Origin: Cucumis sativus | Lineage: Eukaryota; Streptophyta; Magnoliopsida; Cucurbitales; Cucurbitaceae | Length of the DNA: 64,000 bases | Assembly: GCF_000004075.3 (NCBI RefSeq) | Contig: NC_026657.2 | Location: 13,144,001 to 13,208,000 of the forward strand | Direction of reading: 5' to 3' | Shown: positions 1 to 12,500 of the stretch, in pieces | Position numbering within the stretch: the stretch's first letter is position 1 | Layout of the letters: each line of letters starts with the position of its first letter | Notes under the pieces: model-generated | The model's database searches: none | Seen by the model: only the letters and a program-made list of their open reading frames with translations | What the model was told of the DNA's origin: nothing | Position numbers and translations under genes: made by a program

Positions 1-575
1 CTTTGTTAGATAGAATATATCATGGTCAAATAAAAATTTAATACAAGAAATGAAGGCAAAGTGGTTTGTATCAGTTAATTTCCTGTTGTGTGTTTATAGT
101 TCCACTGGCCGAAGCTGACAAAGGAGCAGTCACGAGCAATATATCTTACTTTAGTTCTGAGGCAGCAACTTTTCCACCCACCGCCATAGAAAGATGAACG
201 ACATAATTATTTTTAAAATCGGTAATGAATACCATTAATAATTTTTTCAGAAAATTAAGCATAGCGTGCGAATATGAATGTCCAAGATACATATACCCTT
301 GGATATTTCATTGAATCAATGAAATGGTTTTTTATCTCTCCCCCCCCCCCCCCCCCCCCCAAAGAAAGAGCCAAAGATTCGTATTAGAGAGGAAACGCAC
401 AACGGTAGCTTCCAAATGAGAAAAACTCAGATTAGGCCACGGCAACTGTACACTAAGAGAACTCATTCTTACAGGTGAAAAAGGTGTGGTGTATGATGCT
501 GTTTCAAGAAAACATGCTACAATGTAAAAGAGAAATCAACGACAAACTGCAAAATAAAACAGAAACTAAACATAC
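1..575. other. Intron of the At3g49140-like gene; no exon recognised
   Basis: Downstream of the last clear exon donor (GTATGT just left of 576) I find no stretch that continues the protein. The segment is AT-rich apart from a long cytosine run at 340-360. The remaining 3' exons are probably outside the window. Confidence 0.4.
340..360. repeat. Poly(C) tract, about 21 bases
   Basis: An uninterrupted run of cytosines in the intron, read as poly(G) in the sense of the surrounding gene. Its exact length may be unreliable because homopolymers are easily miscounted in sequencing. Confidence 0.85.
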
Positions 576-3500
576 TGGGTGTGAATTTCCTGTAAATAGC
601 TGAACTTTTATCATCTCCAGCCGGTAAAATGAAGCCTCACTCGCTGGAATACTTTCATCCAATGCCTCCATCAAGTTTAAACCATCTTTGGATGAACTTG
701 ATTCATGACCATGATGATTGATCCTACCATGACCTTCAAGGTTCTCTTCAAGTTCCTGAGCCTCGTTTATGTCACCATTACTCAAATGGCGGCTGGATAG
801 ATGCTTTTCGATAACAGTCTGCTCTTCATTGAATGCAGGTCTTAGAACACCTTGAATCACTAAAGTTGCTGGGGGCTGTTCCATCCAATCAATAGGATCA
901 TCTGATGCAATCTATAAGACATAACAAGCATATGAATATAAATATAATTGGAAATCAGATGCTTCATTTAACATATATGGAGAGACCAAGACTCATTAGT
1001 AGTTCCCGCTGGGGGAAAAAATTGTAATCCATCATAAATCATTACCTCCGAAAGCTTGTTGGCAAAATGCATCGGATGTGAAGAACGCATTGTCTCCAGT
1101 TTTGCCCAATCTCCCAAGGTTTCATCAGAGTGATTTTGATCATCTTCATCATCTATGACAGAAACCCAGTCCTGCAGAATGGAGAAACATTTAATAACAA
1201 ACTAAAATAGTGAAATCCAACAGTATACTTTTTCTTTTATATAGAGAGACCCTATTGTATTCATCATCTGCATCGTCGTCGTCATCATCCTCATCCTCAT
1301 CGTCGTCTTCGTCTTCATCTTCACCATCACCATCATCATCATCATCTCCATCATCTGAAGCTCCATCATCAAGCTCTTCAAATCCAAAATCAATTTCTGA
1401 TGGACCAAACAACTCCATCTCATTGATCATTTCCATAGTATCAATGCCAATAAGCACTTGCTGTATCATTAAAACCATCAAATGCATTATCCATTTGAAA
1501 TTTTTTTTCCACTAGAAATTAGTTTATACAGCAGATATTACGGAATGAAAGTCTGTCTGCTTAAAAAATCTCACTACTCATGAGATGCTGGATGGGAAGA
1601 ATGTAAATAAAATACCTGATGTAGAGAAAGGTGTATAAAAGTTTACCAAAAGTCTGATCATGATGAACATTCTTAAACTAGGCACTACTCCCTATATGTT
1701 ATGATGACAATGGCAAGTTTAAAGAGTGAAATTTATCGTCAATGTCATATTAAACTCCCTCACAACCTGAAATAGTTACAATCAAATTTTGATTGTGATA
1801 TTATTAAATTTTAAAACATTGAATCGAATCTTCATTTATACAAATAAATAATAATAATATGACTTCCACATTTGATTTTAACAAACTTAAGTTGAAAAAT
1901 CTCATAAATGAAGTTAAATAAAGAAATAAAGGCTCCAAAATAAATTTAAAGCATTATTAATCACCCTCGGAGGAAAAATACCGCCCTAAAAAAACAAAAA
2001 CAAAACTGTGCAGCATTTGTCAAAAATTTAATAGTAGGCTAAACAAAGTAAGGGAGAAATTGACAATTCCCTATTTCTGAGAGGGCAATGAAACCCCAAA
2101 AGAACAAACGAAGAAGAAGGAAAAGAAAGGGGCCTAGACTGTAATTGCATATCTAATCGGTGGTATAGATGGGGTAGAGGTGTGCAAAAGATTTCTTCCC
2201 ACCCAGTAATCTTCACAAGAATAGGTATTCAAGCATTCTCAATTGACATTGAAAGAACTAGGAGAATGAGGGAAAAGTGAACAGGAGTTTTAGAGGAACA
2301 GAAACTTACTTCTCTAGGGAGAGATAATAGATGAGCCTTCCACTCATTTTTTTTATTTCTTCATCAGTCCCTTCAAGCATCATCAGCCTTTGGATCCTAA
2401 CAAGTTTTTTAAGAAATCTATTACCTCTCTCCCTACATTTGATGTTCAATTTATTAAAGTGGTAACATCCCCCCTTCTCCTAAAGAAGTTCTTCCTCCTT
2501 CAAAAAATGATGAGAAATCATTGTTAAGTGTGAGTAATGAAGTTCTAATGGAGGAACTAGTGCAATAGAAGAACCTACTAGAGAATATATTTGCAGAAGT
2601 CTATAATCAAAGTTTTGCAAGTGAAGATATTGGTTCACTTATGTTAGGTTTTTGCTGCAGCTTCTCCTACGCCTTCTTTGCTTCTTGACAAATTCACTTC
2701 TTTGGTTAAGGTTTGTGGTCTTCAGTTGCAGGTGATTCCCTCTAGTTCTCAAGGAGCTAAAGTTTAAGGGTGCTCGTCTTGTTCATTTAGAGCTATTTGC
2801 ATTTTTGTGAATTGTTTGAGGTTTAGAATTTTTTGAAGTCCCGTTTGCCTTGGGCTCTCGTTTCCCTCTCATATGGGATTTTTCAGACGTTTTTGACACT
2901 TTGTGCCAGTTTTTTGGATAGATGTTTCTCTGTTTGGCCTGGTTTCTCTTGGTTAGGATTTTCTCTTATTTTCTTATGGGACTCTCTTTCTTAGTTTCTT
3001 GTGCTTCTTAGTTGAAGTTTTTCTTCTTTTAGCATTTGTCCTTCATTAGTTGTGTTTGTCTCCTATTTTTTCCTTATATTTTGAGATCTTGAATTTTGAA
3101 GCAGTAGTCTTTTTTCATTATATCGACTAAATTTTTGTTTCCATTAAAAAGAAAATCCTTCTCAAGACCTAATCAAAGGGATGGGTAACTTCAATGACCT
3201 TGAAACTATGTCCCAACTAACAAGATAAATCATCCCTTTGTCAAACCCATCTTAGGAGAAATTCCTTATAAGATTCTCTAGGCTTTTATTGATCGAAGCA
3301 GGAATTCTAAAAAGGAGAGAGAGTACAGTAGAATCCCAGATACCACTGCTTGGACGAGACTTGAGAGCAAATCTTCCTCACTTGAAAAAGAAAATTTTTC
3401 TTTCAAGAAGCAAGGTGATTGTGGACCTGCTAAAACATCACAACCCTCCCCCTTTTCTTATCTATTGATAGTTTTTTTCAATATCAAGAAGCAAGTCGCT

Positions 3501-6500
3501 AGTGGACGTTTTCAATTACTGTAAAGCAAAAAAGGAGATACCCCTCCAATTCTGACCACCAAAGAGCCAGGCAACACACTCACCTCATAATCCACAATAG
3601 CTGCCAACGAACTATTTCAGTTCTCTCGTTATTTTCCAACAGAAATGAAATAAAAAAAATCTTTCAGTTTAATCTAAAGGTTTTGATACCTAATGAATAA
3701 CCATTATAATTTTTGTTTCTTCTGAATTACAAAGGTATACGAGAACCCTTTTTGCTTCAAAAGCACGTCAGTTCTTGAATGCACTCTATATTCCCAAACT
3801 TATAATGAAATGGAATGCATTAAAACATCCTAAATATATCTTAGGGTTTTTCTATTCCTTTTTTTTTTTTTTTTGTTATAGAAATAACTACTTCCATTGA
3901 ATGAAAAGAAAATGAAAGAATATAAGGGTATACTAATAACCAAGACCACAAAATCCCTGGTCACAATCGGCCAAAATGATTCTTTAGGGACTCCAACAAT
4001 TTGGTTTTCTGACAAAGGAGACTCTTCGACCCCACCTACTGACTCCTAGGAATGATTCTGGAGAGAGGAGGATTCTCTTATCTAGTCCATGTTGATCAAT
4101 AGTATGGAGCCACAGATTGGCAAACCTCTGTTATATGCAACAACTGCGAAGGACCTATGGGATACTACTCAAAAACTCTATTTGAAGCGTCAGAACACCT
4201 TTCTTCTGTATACACTGAGAAAACGGGTCTATGATACAATGATACCTAAAAATATCCACATTGCTTTCGAATGTCTTGAGTAAAACACTGCAGTGATGGA
4301 AGAGATGAAAGCTCTTAAAAGAACAAGACTTGGGAGATTTGTACTCTCCTTAAGGGACATAAAACTGTGGAATGAAAATGGGTGTTCACACTCAAATACT
4401 AATGGAACTCTTGATAGACACAAGGCCAAGTTAATTGCGAAAGGGTTTACTCTGAAACCTTTTCCCCAGTTGCAAAACTAAATACCTTTAAAATCCTGTT
4501 ATCTATTGTAAACAAAGATTGGTTCACATATCAGCTAGATGTCAAGAATGTGTTCTTCAACAAAGACTTGGAAGAGGAAAGTCTATATGAGCCCCTCTCC
4601 ATGGTTTAAAGCCCAGTTTGATCACCGAGAGCATGGTTTGATAGGTTTACTACATTTGTCAAGTCCCAATGGTTCAGTCAGGAGCACTATGATCACACTT
4701 TGTTTACGAAAGTTTTCAAGGCTAGGAAGATTGCCGTGTTAATTGTTTGTGTTTATGACATTGTTATGTCTGGGATGACATCGTTGAGACCATATAACTG
4801 AAAGAGAAGATGGATGATGAGTTTGACACTAAAGACTTGGAAAATCTGAAGTATTTTATTGGGATGGAGGTAGCTAAATCAAAAGAATGTATCTCTGTAT
4901 CTCAAAGGAAATATACCCTTGATTTGCTGACTAAATCAAGTATACGTCCTACTGATACTCCTATTGAGTTCAACAGTAAACTGGAAAGTGCAGGTGATAA
5001 AGCTCCGGTTGATAAGGAAAAATACCAGCGCCGTGTGTGAAAGTTGATCTACTTGTCACACACTAAACCGAATATCTCCTATGTTGTGAGTGTCGTTAGC
5101 CAGTTCATGCAGCCCCTGTGAGAAACACATGGAGGCAGCTAACAGAATCTTGAGATACTTAAAAACAACTCCTAGTAAAGGGTTGATGGGAAGACCTACA
5201 AAGGAGCTATTGAGGCCTATATTGATTCTAACTGGGCAGGGACCGTTGTTGACAGGAAATCCACCTTTGACTATTGTACTTTTGTATGGGGTAATCTCAA
5301 AACTTTGAGAAGTAAGAAGCAAGGGATTGTGGCCAGAAGTAGTGCTAAAGTTGAGTACAGAGCTATGAATTTAGGGACATATGAGGGAATTTGGCTACAT
5401 AAGGTTTTATCTTACCTTCATCAAGACTACGAGGTGCCGATGAAATTATTCTATGATAATAAGGTAGCTATTAGCATCGCAAACAATCCAGTTCAACATG
5501 ATAGAACTAAACATGTGGAGATTGATCGACATTTATTAAAGAAAGACTAGACAATGGTAGCATATGCATTCCCTACATCCCCTCAAGTCAATAGGTTGTT
5601 GATGTTCTCACCAAGGGGATTCTCAGATAAAACTTTGATTCATGTGTTAGCAAGTTGGGTCTTATTGATATTTACGTCCCAACTTGAGTGGGAGTGTTAG
5701 AATTAGTGGCCCAAGGAAAGATTAACCCTAATATTCTTTCCTTTTTTTATCCTAAGCTTGCTGTCTATTTTTTTTTTAAAATGACACAAGCTTCTTTATT
5801 ATTAATAAACTCAATATACAAGAGAGCTATACAACGAAAATAATAGGGAAGCCAAGAAATGTGGGAGAAAGAGATACATAGATAGGATAAGTAGATGCAC
5901 CCGGACTTCTCAACTAGGATGACATCCCCATAGCACCCTCATCATATCCAAAATACAAAGAAAAGATCAAAGTACAATAAACATACTAAGGTCATGAAAA
6001 GACCAAAGGAACAATCAAAATAATAACAGAAGCTACCTACGATAGACAAAAAGCAAGGCTGAAAAATAAAAACATAACGGCAAAAATACATATAAGCAAA
6101 GCAACTCTGTTTGTATATCTGAGTTGTGAACCAATTCCACTTCATTCAGACCAACACTTTTTGCAAGCCCATCAATGATTTCTAACTCTCTCAAAAGCCT
6201 TTCCTCTTTCTGCTTTATATCAATCAAATGAGTAGCATGCCAATTTTTAACAGCAAGTTTCACTTTACGAAGCTGCTCATGAAGAATGAAACCAGCCCAC
6301 TTAACGCCTAGGGGGGCGATTTTCAAGACTTCCTCAATAACCTTGTTGCACTCTTTTATCAACAACCAACTATTGCAAAATCTGAATGGGGATGACCCCC
6401 ATAGTATTGCACGCACCTGCCTCTATAATAAAGGAAAGTGATCGGAGAAGGTTCTTGCTTTACGGGTTACTCTTGAGTTTTCAAATTCAATTTATTGTTA

Positions 6501-9500
6501 ATAAAAAATCTGTCCAACAGAGATCTTGCAGCAGTGCCACCCTCTCTTGACCAAGTAAATTTACCATTTTGAAGGGGAATTTCCATTAGATTGGCAGATT
6601 CTATAAAGGCATTAAACTGTCTCATCCCTCTTGTGCTTCTGCCAACTGGAAACCTCTCATAGACCCATCTAGTGATATTAAAATCTCCACCCAAACACCA
6701 AGACTCTTCCCCACATTCTGTAATTGTTAATAATTCTGGCCAAACAAGTTTCCTCTCTCTATAACCACACGGACCACAAACATTGTTAACCCAACCACAC
6801 TTCTTGCACAAAGTAACCCATGTCCTCTTATGGTTTCCACCACTGTGATTTTACTTTTATCCCATAGGGTAAGAATGCCTCCGGAAGCGCCATAAGATTC
6901 CAGTGATTCCCATCCTATATCCATAGAACTCCAAATTGTTTTAATGAAATTTACTTCCAGAATTTCCATTTTTGATTCTTGGATTAGCACCATGTCTGGG
7001 TGATGATTTTTTATAAACTTCTTAAGAGCGGAATGCTTATTTGGATCTTTTAGGCCGCTTGTGTTCCAGGAAATGATCTTCATGGGTGAAAATTTTGAGC
7101 ATATACATTACACTGACTTACTTAAACCAGCATCACTTCACAGTCTTTAATAATTGGCAACAATTCCTTTGGAATTTCTACTGATTTGATTGGGGAAGAG
7201 CAAGGGAAATTACTAAAAACACCACCTTCCACTTTGAAAAGGAAAATTAGATCCACTGCTTCAATTTCATCATTTGCATTATCATCTTGAATGTGAGTTA
7301 AACCCGGGGAGTCTTCACTGCTGACACTGTAGGGGGAGATAATTTCAGTATTTGATAGCTTCTGCACTGACTCAACTGAATGGCATGGAGTTCCTCATAC
7401 TAAAGTGACTTTAGTGTTAGGATCAGTGAAGCATGAGTAATTAAAATGGTCAGAAGCGGGGCGGGGAGAGATAGACCTGATATTATATGAAGCTGATTGT
7501 ATTTTGGAGGTACATATTTCCAAGAAATCTGGATTTTGTTCTGATAAGGAGGTCTTACTTGGCAGATTCTTTTTTAAATCTTTTTCCAGATCTTTGAAGG
7601 AACATGCTGCAATAGCTTCAGACTTTAGTAAAGCTGTCCAAGCATTATCAAATGAAGTGTCCTTTCTAATAAATTGTTTCAACGGTACTATTGAGGAAAT
7701 TTTACTCTTCTTTCCTTTGCTTGAACAAAAATTATTTGGGGATCCTTCTGTGGTGGAAGAAAAGGCCGCTCCAACAGAATCATTAATTTTGTTGGAGGGA
7801 TAATTAGGAATTTGACAAAAGCTGGCAAAAAGGATCGAATTATTAGAGGCAGAAGAGATATTTTCTTTTCCTGACTCTTCAAATTTCTGTTTTTTGAAAA
7901 CAGAGGGGGGCCTAGGGGAGAATGAAGAGGGAGTTATTGTGGCATTGGGCAGTTCAGGAGTTGGCTGCAGAAATGGATAGGCCGAGGACTTAAATAAAGA
8001 GGTTGGAGGCTCATTAATACTCAAGGAAGTAATTAGGGGGCCTTTTCCAACGTTTCTCTCACCTGATGGGTCATTAGCAGCTGCAAAAAGAGGGTTTAAT
8101 TTAAAATCAGTGGGCCCCATAGCTCTTTGGAGATAGCTGTGCTGCAAGGGGTTGGAGGAAGACAAAAACTGTTCAGTTACGCGCTCATTAGAAAGAACAG
8201 CCAGCTGTTCACCGATTTCTGTTTTCTTCTCCGGCAATGGCACCGGTGAACTGACCGGAAAGTGCTTCAGGAGGTTGGACGGATTCCTATCAAGATCTTC
8301 GTCAATCAAAACTTCCTTGACACACAACCGGTCAATTGAATTACTGAATTTCCCTTGCAATATGGGGGCTGAACGTGTATTGACTGGATATAAAAACTCA
8401 AAATCACCATAGTGTAAAAAGATGTTGCCCCTCTTAAGATAAAAAGATGTTGCCCCTCTAAAGGAAGATTTTTTATTTTCATCCAGCCCCCAAAACCTTT
8501 AAGCACAAGGGGCCTACTATGTCGAACTGAGTCCCATTTTTCAAACTTGATGTGGAATTCGCCCCAAGCCTGCCATTTCTTTTCCTTTCCGATGAGATCC
8601 TTGGATGGAATTTTGTCAAAACTAATGAGAGCATTATCGTCATAGAGGGGGTTTATAATGATTTTAGATTGATAAAGCGTCTCCAACTGTTTGCGAATCA
8701 ATCTCCAAGCATCGGAAGCAAACAGTTTTATAATAATCCATAAATTTTCAAAATCAACCTTTACCACTTCATGATTCTTGATAAGCCACTGGTTGTGTTT
8801 AGGGGGAGAAGGCTGGACAGATACTTGATGAGCTCTAAGCGGGGTGTTGCGAGGACAAGGTACCTTGTCCTGGGGATTTTTTATTGGAGAGGTAGTCCTA
8901 GAAGAATTGACCATTTCTACATAGGAAGGTCTATTCACTGGAAACTGAGGAGAAGTCTTTGGGGAATTATCTGAAAACCAACTGGTGTAGTTGACCTTTT
9001 CTACAAATTTAAGTAACATGTTACAGAAAGACCACCAACCTTGCAAATTTTCACATGAACTAACTCTAATCATAGAATATCCTCCTGAATATGGCCAGTA
9101 GTCACAACATAAAATCCTGCTGGAATTTGCTTGAAACTTCGAGACTTTTAGCCGGCCTCTATCAATGTTTGCGTGCTTTCTAAATAAATGATCAGCTGGA
9201 AATTTGAGAAGTTCAACAATGGCTTCTTGGAGCCAACGGGTTTGGTTATCAGATAGGGGAAGGATTCTATGGGCTTCCGTGTCTTCAATGATGCAATAAT
9301 TATTTTCCTTCCATATGCAGTAATGAAACTGATTGATCTTGCAGCTAAAAACCTCCATTCTTAGAGAGATGGTGGTGGCCGGAGGGGCTGGCTGCCGGGG
9401 AGGAAAGAGGAGAGAGGAGAGAGGGGAGAGAACTTACCTTTTCACTTCTCACTATTCAATCTTCTCCATTTGTCTAACTTTCTCTGCACTTTATCAACAA

Positions 9501-12500
9501 TTGGCTGCCAAAATGTAGCTTTAAGCTTGCTGTCTATTTAATTTTCCCCCATTGTACCTTTTGTTCATATGAAATAATAATTATAAGAAAGTCATATAGT
9601 GGTTTTTCCCTCGATACTCGGGTTTCCACGTAACTCGGTGTCACATTTTCTTTTACCGCTTTCAATAGTAAAGAATACCCTATGGGCGTACACTATGACT
9701 AACATCACAAGGGAACCTTCACATGGCAAGTAAAAATTTGGAATAATGAAAATTAAACAACTGAACTCATTATTGGTTTAAGACAAGATGTGAGAGATGT
9801 GAAAACATTATGTTTAATATGTAAGTCAAAATCCATACCACAAAGTTATTTTCTGATGTTAGATTTTTCATGGCCTCTTCAGTATTCTTCGCTTGAAAGT
9901 AGATATCTGCAATATATTAAAATAACATAATCAATAAAATAATAGGGAAGGTTGGCCCAGGATGGCCTTGAGTTTGAGAATAGTGAACTCTAAAATGTAG
10001 GACATACTTCCATGTGCGTCAGTTACATACGGTAGTTCTGGCCAGATAATGTTTTCCTGAACTTCATCATTAATCAAACCCGCAAACATTAATGTTGCTT
10101 TGCTATTTACCTGAACATGAAATGCTATTGAAAATATTAATTATCGAAATCATGCAACCTACATACGATAGAGAATTACAAAAGCAGCTCCCTTTAATAT
10201 AGCTCCCACCCACTTTCCCTTTGAAGTAGGAGGTTCAAATTGCCATTCTTATCTTTGTTGTACTAGGGGCAAAAATAAAGTTTTGTACTAAAGAGAGGGA
10301 GGAAAAAACAGAGTTTAAGTAAAAAGGTAGTGAAAAAATTGGGTCCATTGTTTTTGTTTCTAAGATAATCTTCCAAACTTCAAGATTAGCAATTCCAGTC
10401 CTTGACCTCCATTTCAGTCCTTGAGAACGTGATGGAAAAAGAATATACAATTCAAACAAATGAGTAGCTTCCAGTGGTAAAATTGGTTGGTGCATAAAGC
10501 ACAAATGCAAACAACGTTCCTTCTAGTAATGCATCAAACATATTAAACATCATGATTAAGTATGAACATAAGAACAGCATTAGTATGAACAACGTTCCTT
10601 CTAATAATGCATCAAACATATTAAACATCATGATTAAGTATGAACATAAGAACAGCATTAGTATAAATTGATACCTCAATGATTGTTCTAGTAGTTTCTG
10701 CAGAGGTAGGTCTAACATCATCAGCAATCTCAGTTATTGATTTCACAAGCTCCTCAGATGGATGATACTGCAATCCCCTATTTTGTTTAATTGGATCTGA
10801 TGCAGAGCCCAAAGGCTCTGCTGATGCTTGGATTCCAATCTTTTTGAGATAGCTTCTTCCCAAGAGAGACCTACTATTAAGTCTCTGGCATCTTTTCCTG
10901 CAATTTAGTTATCAGGTTTTAGGATTCCATTCGTGCAGTCCTCCTATTGCCTTTTACATGCATAGACTGAATCAAATTTGATGTTCACAAATAGAAAAGG
11001 TACAATTCGGTCAATGTCCTCTGTACACAATAATTATACACACACACACACAAATAATGTATCTAAGCACCACTCTGATGGAGTAACAGTCAGATACACA
11101 ATCATTTCTGAAAGATCTCAAACAACACAGCTGCCAATAACATTAGTCCTTTTGATGCTTGTGTAAGGCTCCCATCATTCATACGTATATGAGAAAGAGT
11201 AGAAAGGTAAATACACCTAATATTAATGAGGAGGAATGATTGGAGAAAAGGATCGTGCAGAGTAGGGCCCACATGGAAGAACTTAGGAAAGGCTTTAAAT
11301 AGTGATTGATAGGGAGAGTGTAGCTAGGTTTTCTTTTTGTCATCTTTAAAAATGTAGGCTGTTGTAGCCAGCAGGGGTCTCCATTGATGTAAAAGGGGAC
11401 TATTATGTTTCTTCTATGTTTTTCTTTCCTTGTTATCTTTATATCGTAGCTTGTGAACATCTTGGCATTTATATATAAATAAAGAACACCAGAGTATCGT
11501 CTTTGTTTCCCATTGTTTGTGTGTTTTATTTGATATTTGGGGTTGGTAGCCTAACATTTGGTATCAAAGCCCGAAAGCTAGGGGTGGTTATGCAACTCAT
11601 GGCGCAAAGACAGATTGAGGAAAGAGTGGAAGAGACTGAGAAGGAGATATTCGGTATGAAAGAAATACTAATGGAAATGAAAAAATCGATGGAGAGGATG
11701 GCGGATGAGCTAAGGGAGAACCATATCTATAAAAAAAGAGATGAGTCAGGGACATCAGATGGTTCGGTCATGAGATTGAAAGGAAAAATAGATGAAACAA
11801 AAGTTACCACTGAGATCAACTTGAACACAGTAGACCGCAGTAAGTACAAAAAGTTGGAAATGCCTATGTTCTTGGGCAAAAATCCGAAATCTTGGGTATA
11901 TAGGGCTGAGCACTTCTTTGAAATCAACAATCTACCAAAAACAGAGAAAATCAAAGTGGTTGTGGTAAGTTTTGGGTCGAACGAAGTAGATTGGTATAGA
12001 TGGACTCATAATAGAAGAAGGTGGAGTCATGGGAAGATTTTAAGGGGAGGATGTTTGATTTTTTTAAGGACTTGGGGCAAAAAAGTTTGGTTGCTCATTT
12101 GATTTGAATTCAACAAGATGGTTCTTATAACGATTGTGTGAAGAAGTTTGTTACTTATTCAGCATCTCTACCACACATGGCAGAGAGTGTTCTACGTGAT
12201 GCTTTTTTAACCGGTTAGAACCCAAACTTCAAGCAGAAGTAGTCAGCAGGTATCCACAAACGTTGGAAGATTGTATGAGAGAAGCTCAACTAGTCAAAGA
12301 TCGGAACTTAGCATTGAAATTGTCTAAGACATACTGGAAGTTGGGAGAACAAAAAAAAGGAGAAGGGCATACCAGCCAGGTTCAAGAAGGAACGGATAAA
12401 GGGATATTGAGATAAACGGATTTTCCAATGAAACAGGTAACCATACCCATTAAGGGAAATTACCAAAAGAATGAACCATCTGTTAAGCGTTTGTCCGATG

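Larger units (their letters stand above)
5771..9521 (-). mobile_element. Non-autonomous LINE inserted in the copia LTR
   Basis: Read on the minus strand, the element starts near 9521, carries ORF1 (DUF4283-type, from 9358) and an ORF2 with the endonuclease, and ends in an A-tail (T run at 5771-5777). It is flanked by an 18-bp direct repeat, TAAGCTTGCTGTCTATTT, at 5753-5770 and 9522-9539, the target-site duplication. The reverse transcriptase part of ORF2 is absent: after the post-endonuclease linker ([18 protein letters not shown], near 6300) the sequence passes directly into the 3' untranslated tail. It therefore needed, or would need, another LINE's enzyme to move. Confidence 0.9.

Noticed and set aside
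1210..1515. Plus-strand frame with a long Ser run
   Set aside because: It is the complement of the Asp/Glu-coding exon 6; the minus-strand reading fits the gene.
8306..9358. Possible host gene of 350 residues on the minus strand
   Set aside because: It is LINE ORF1; the element has an A-tail, an endonuclease ORF and a target duplication.
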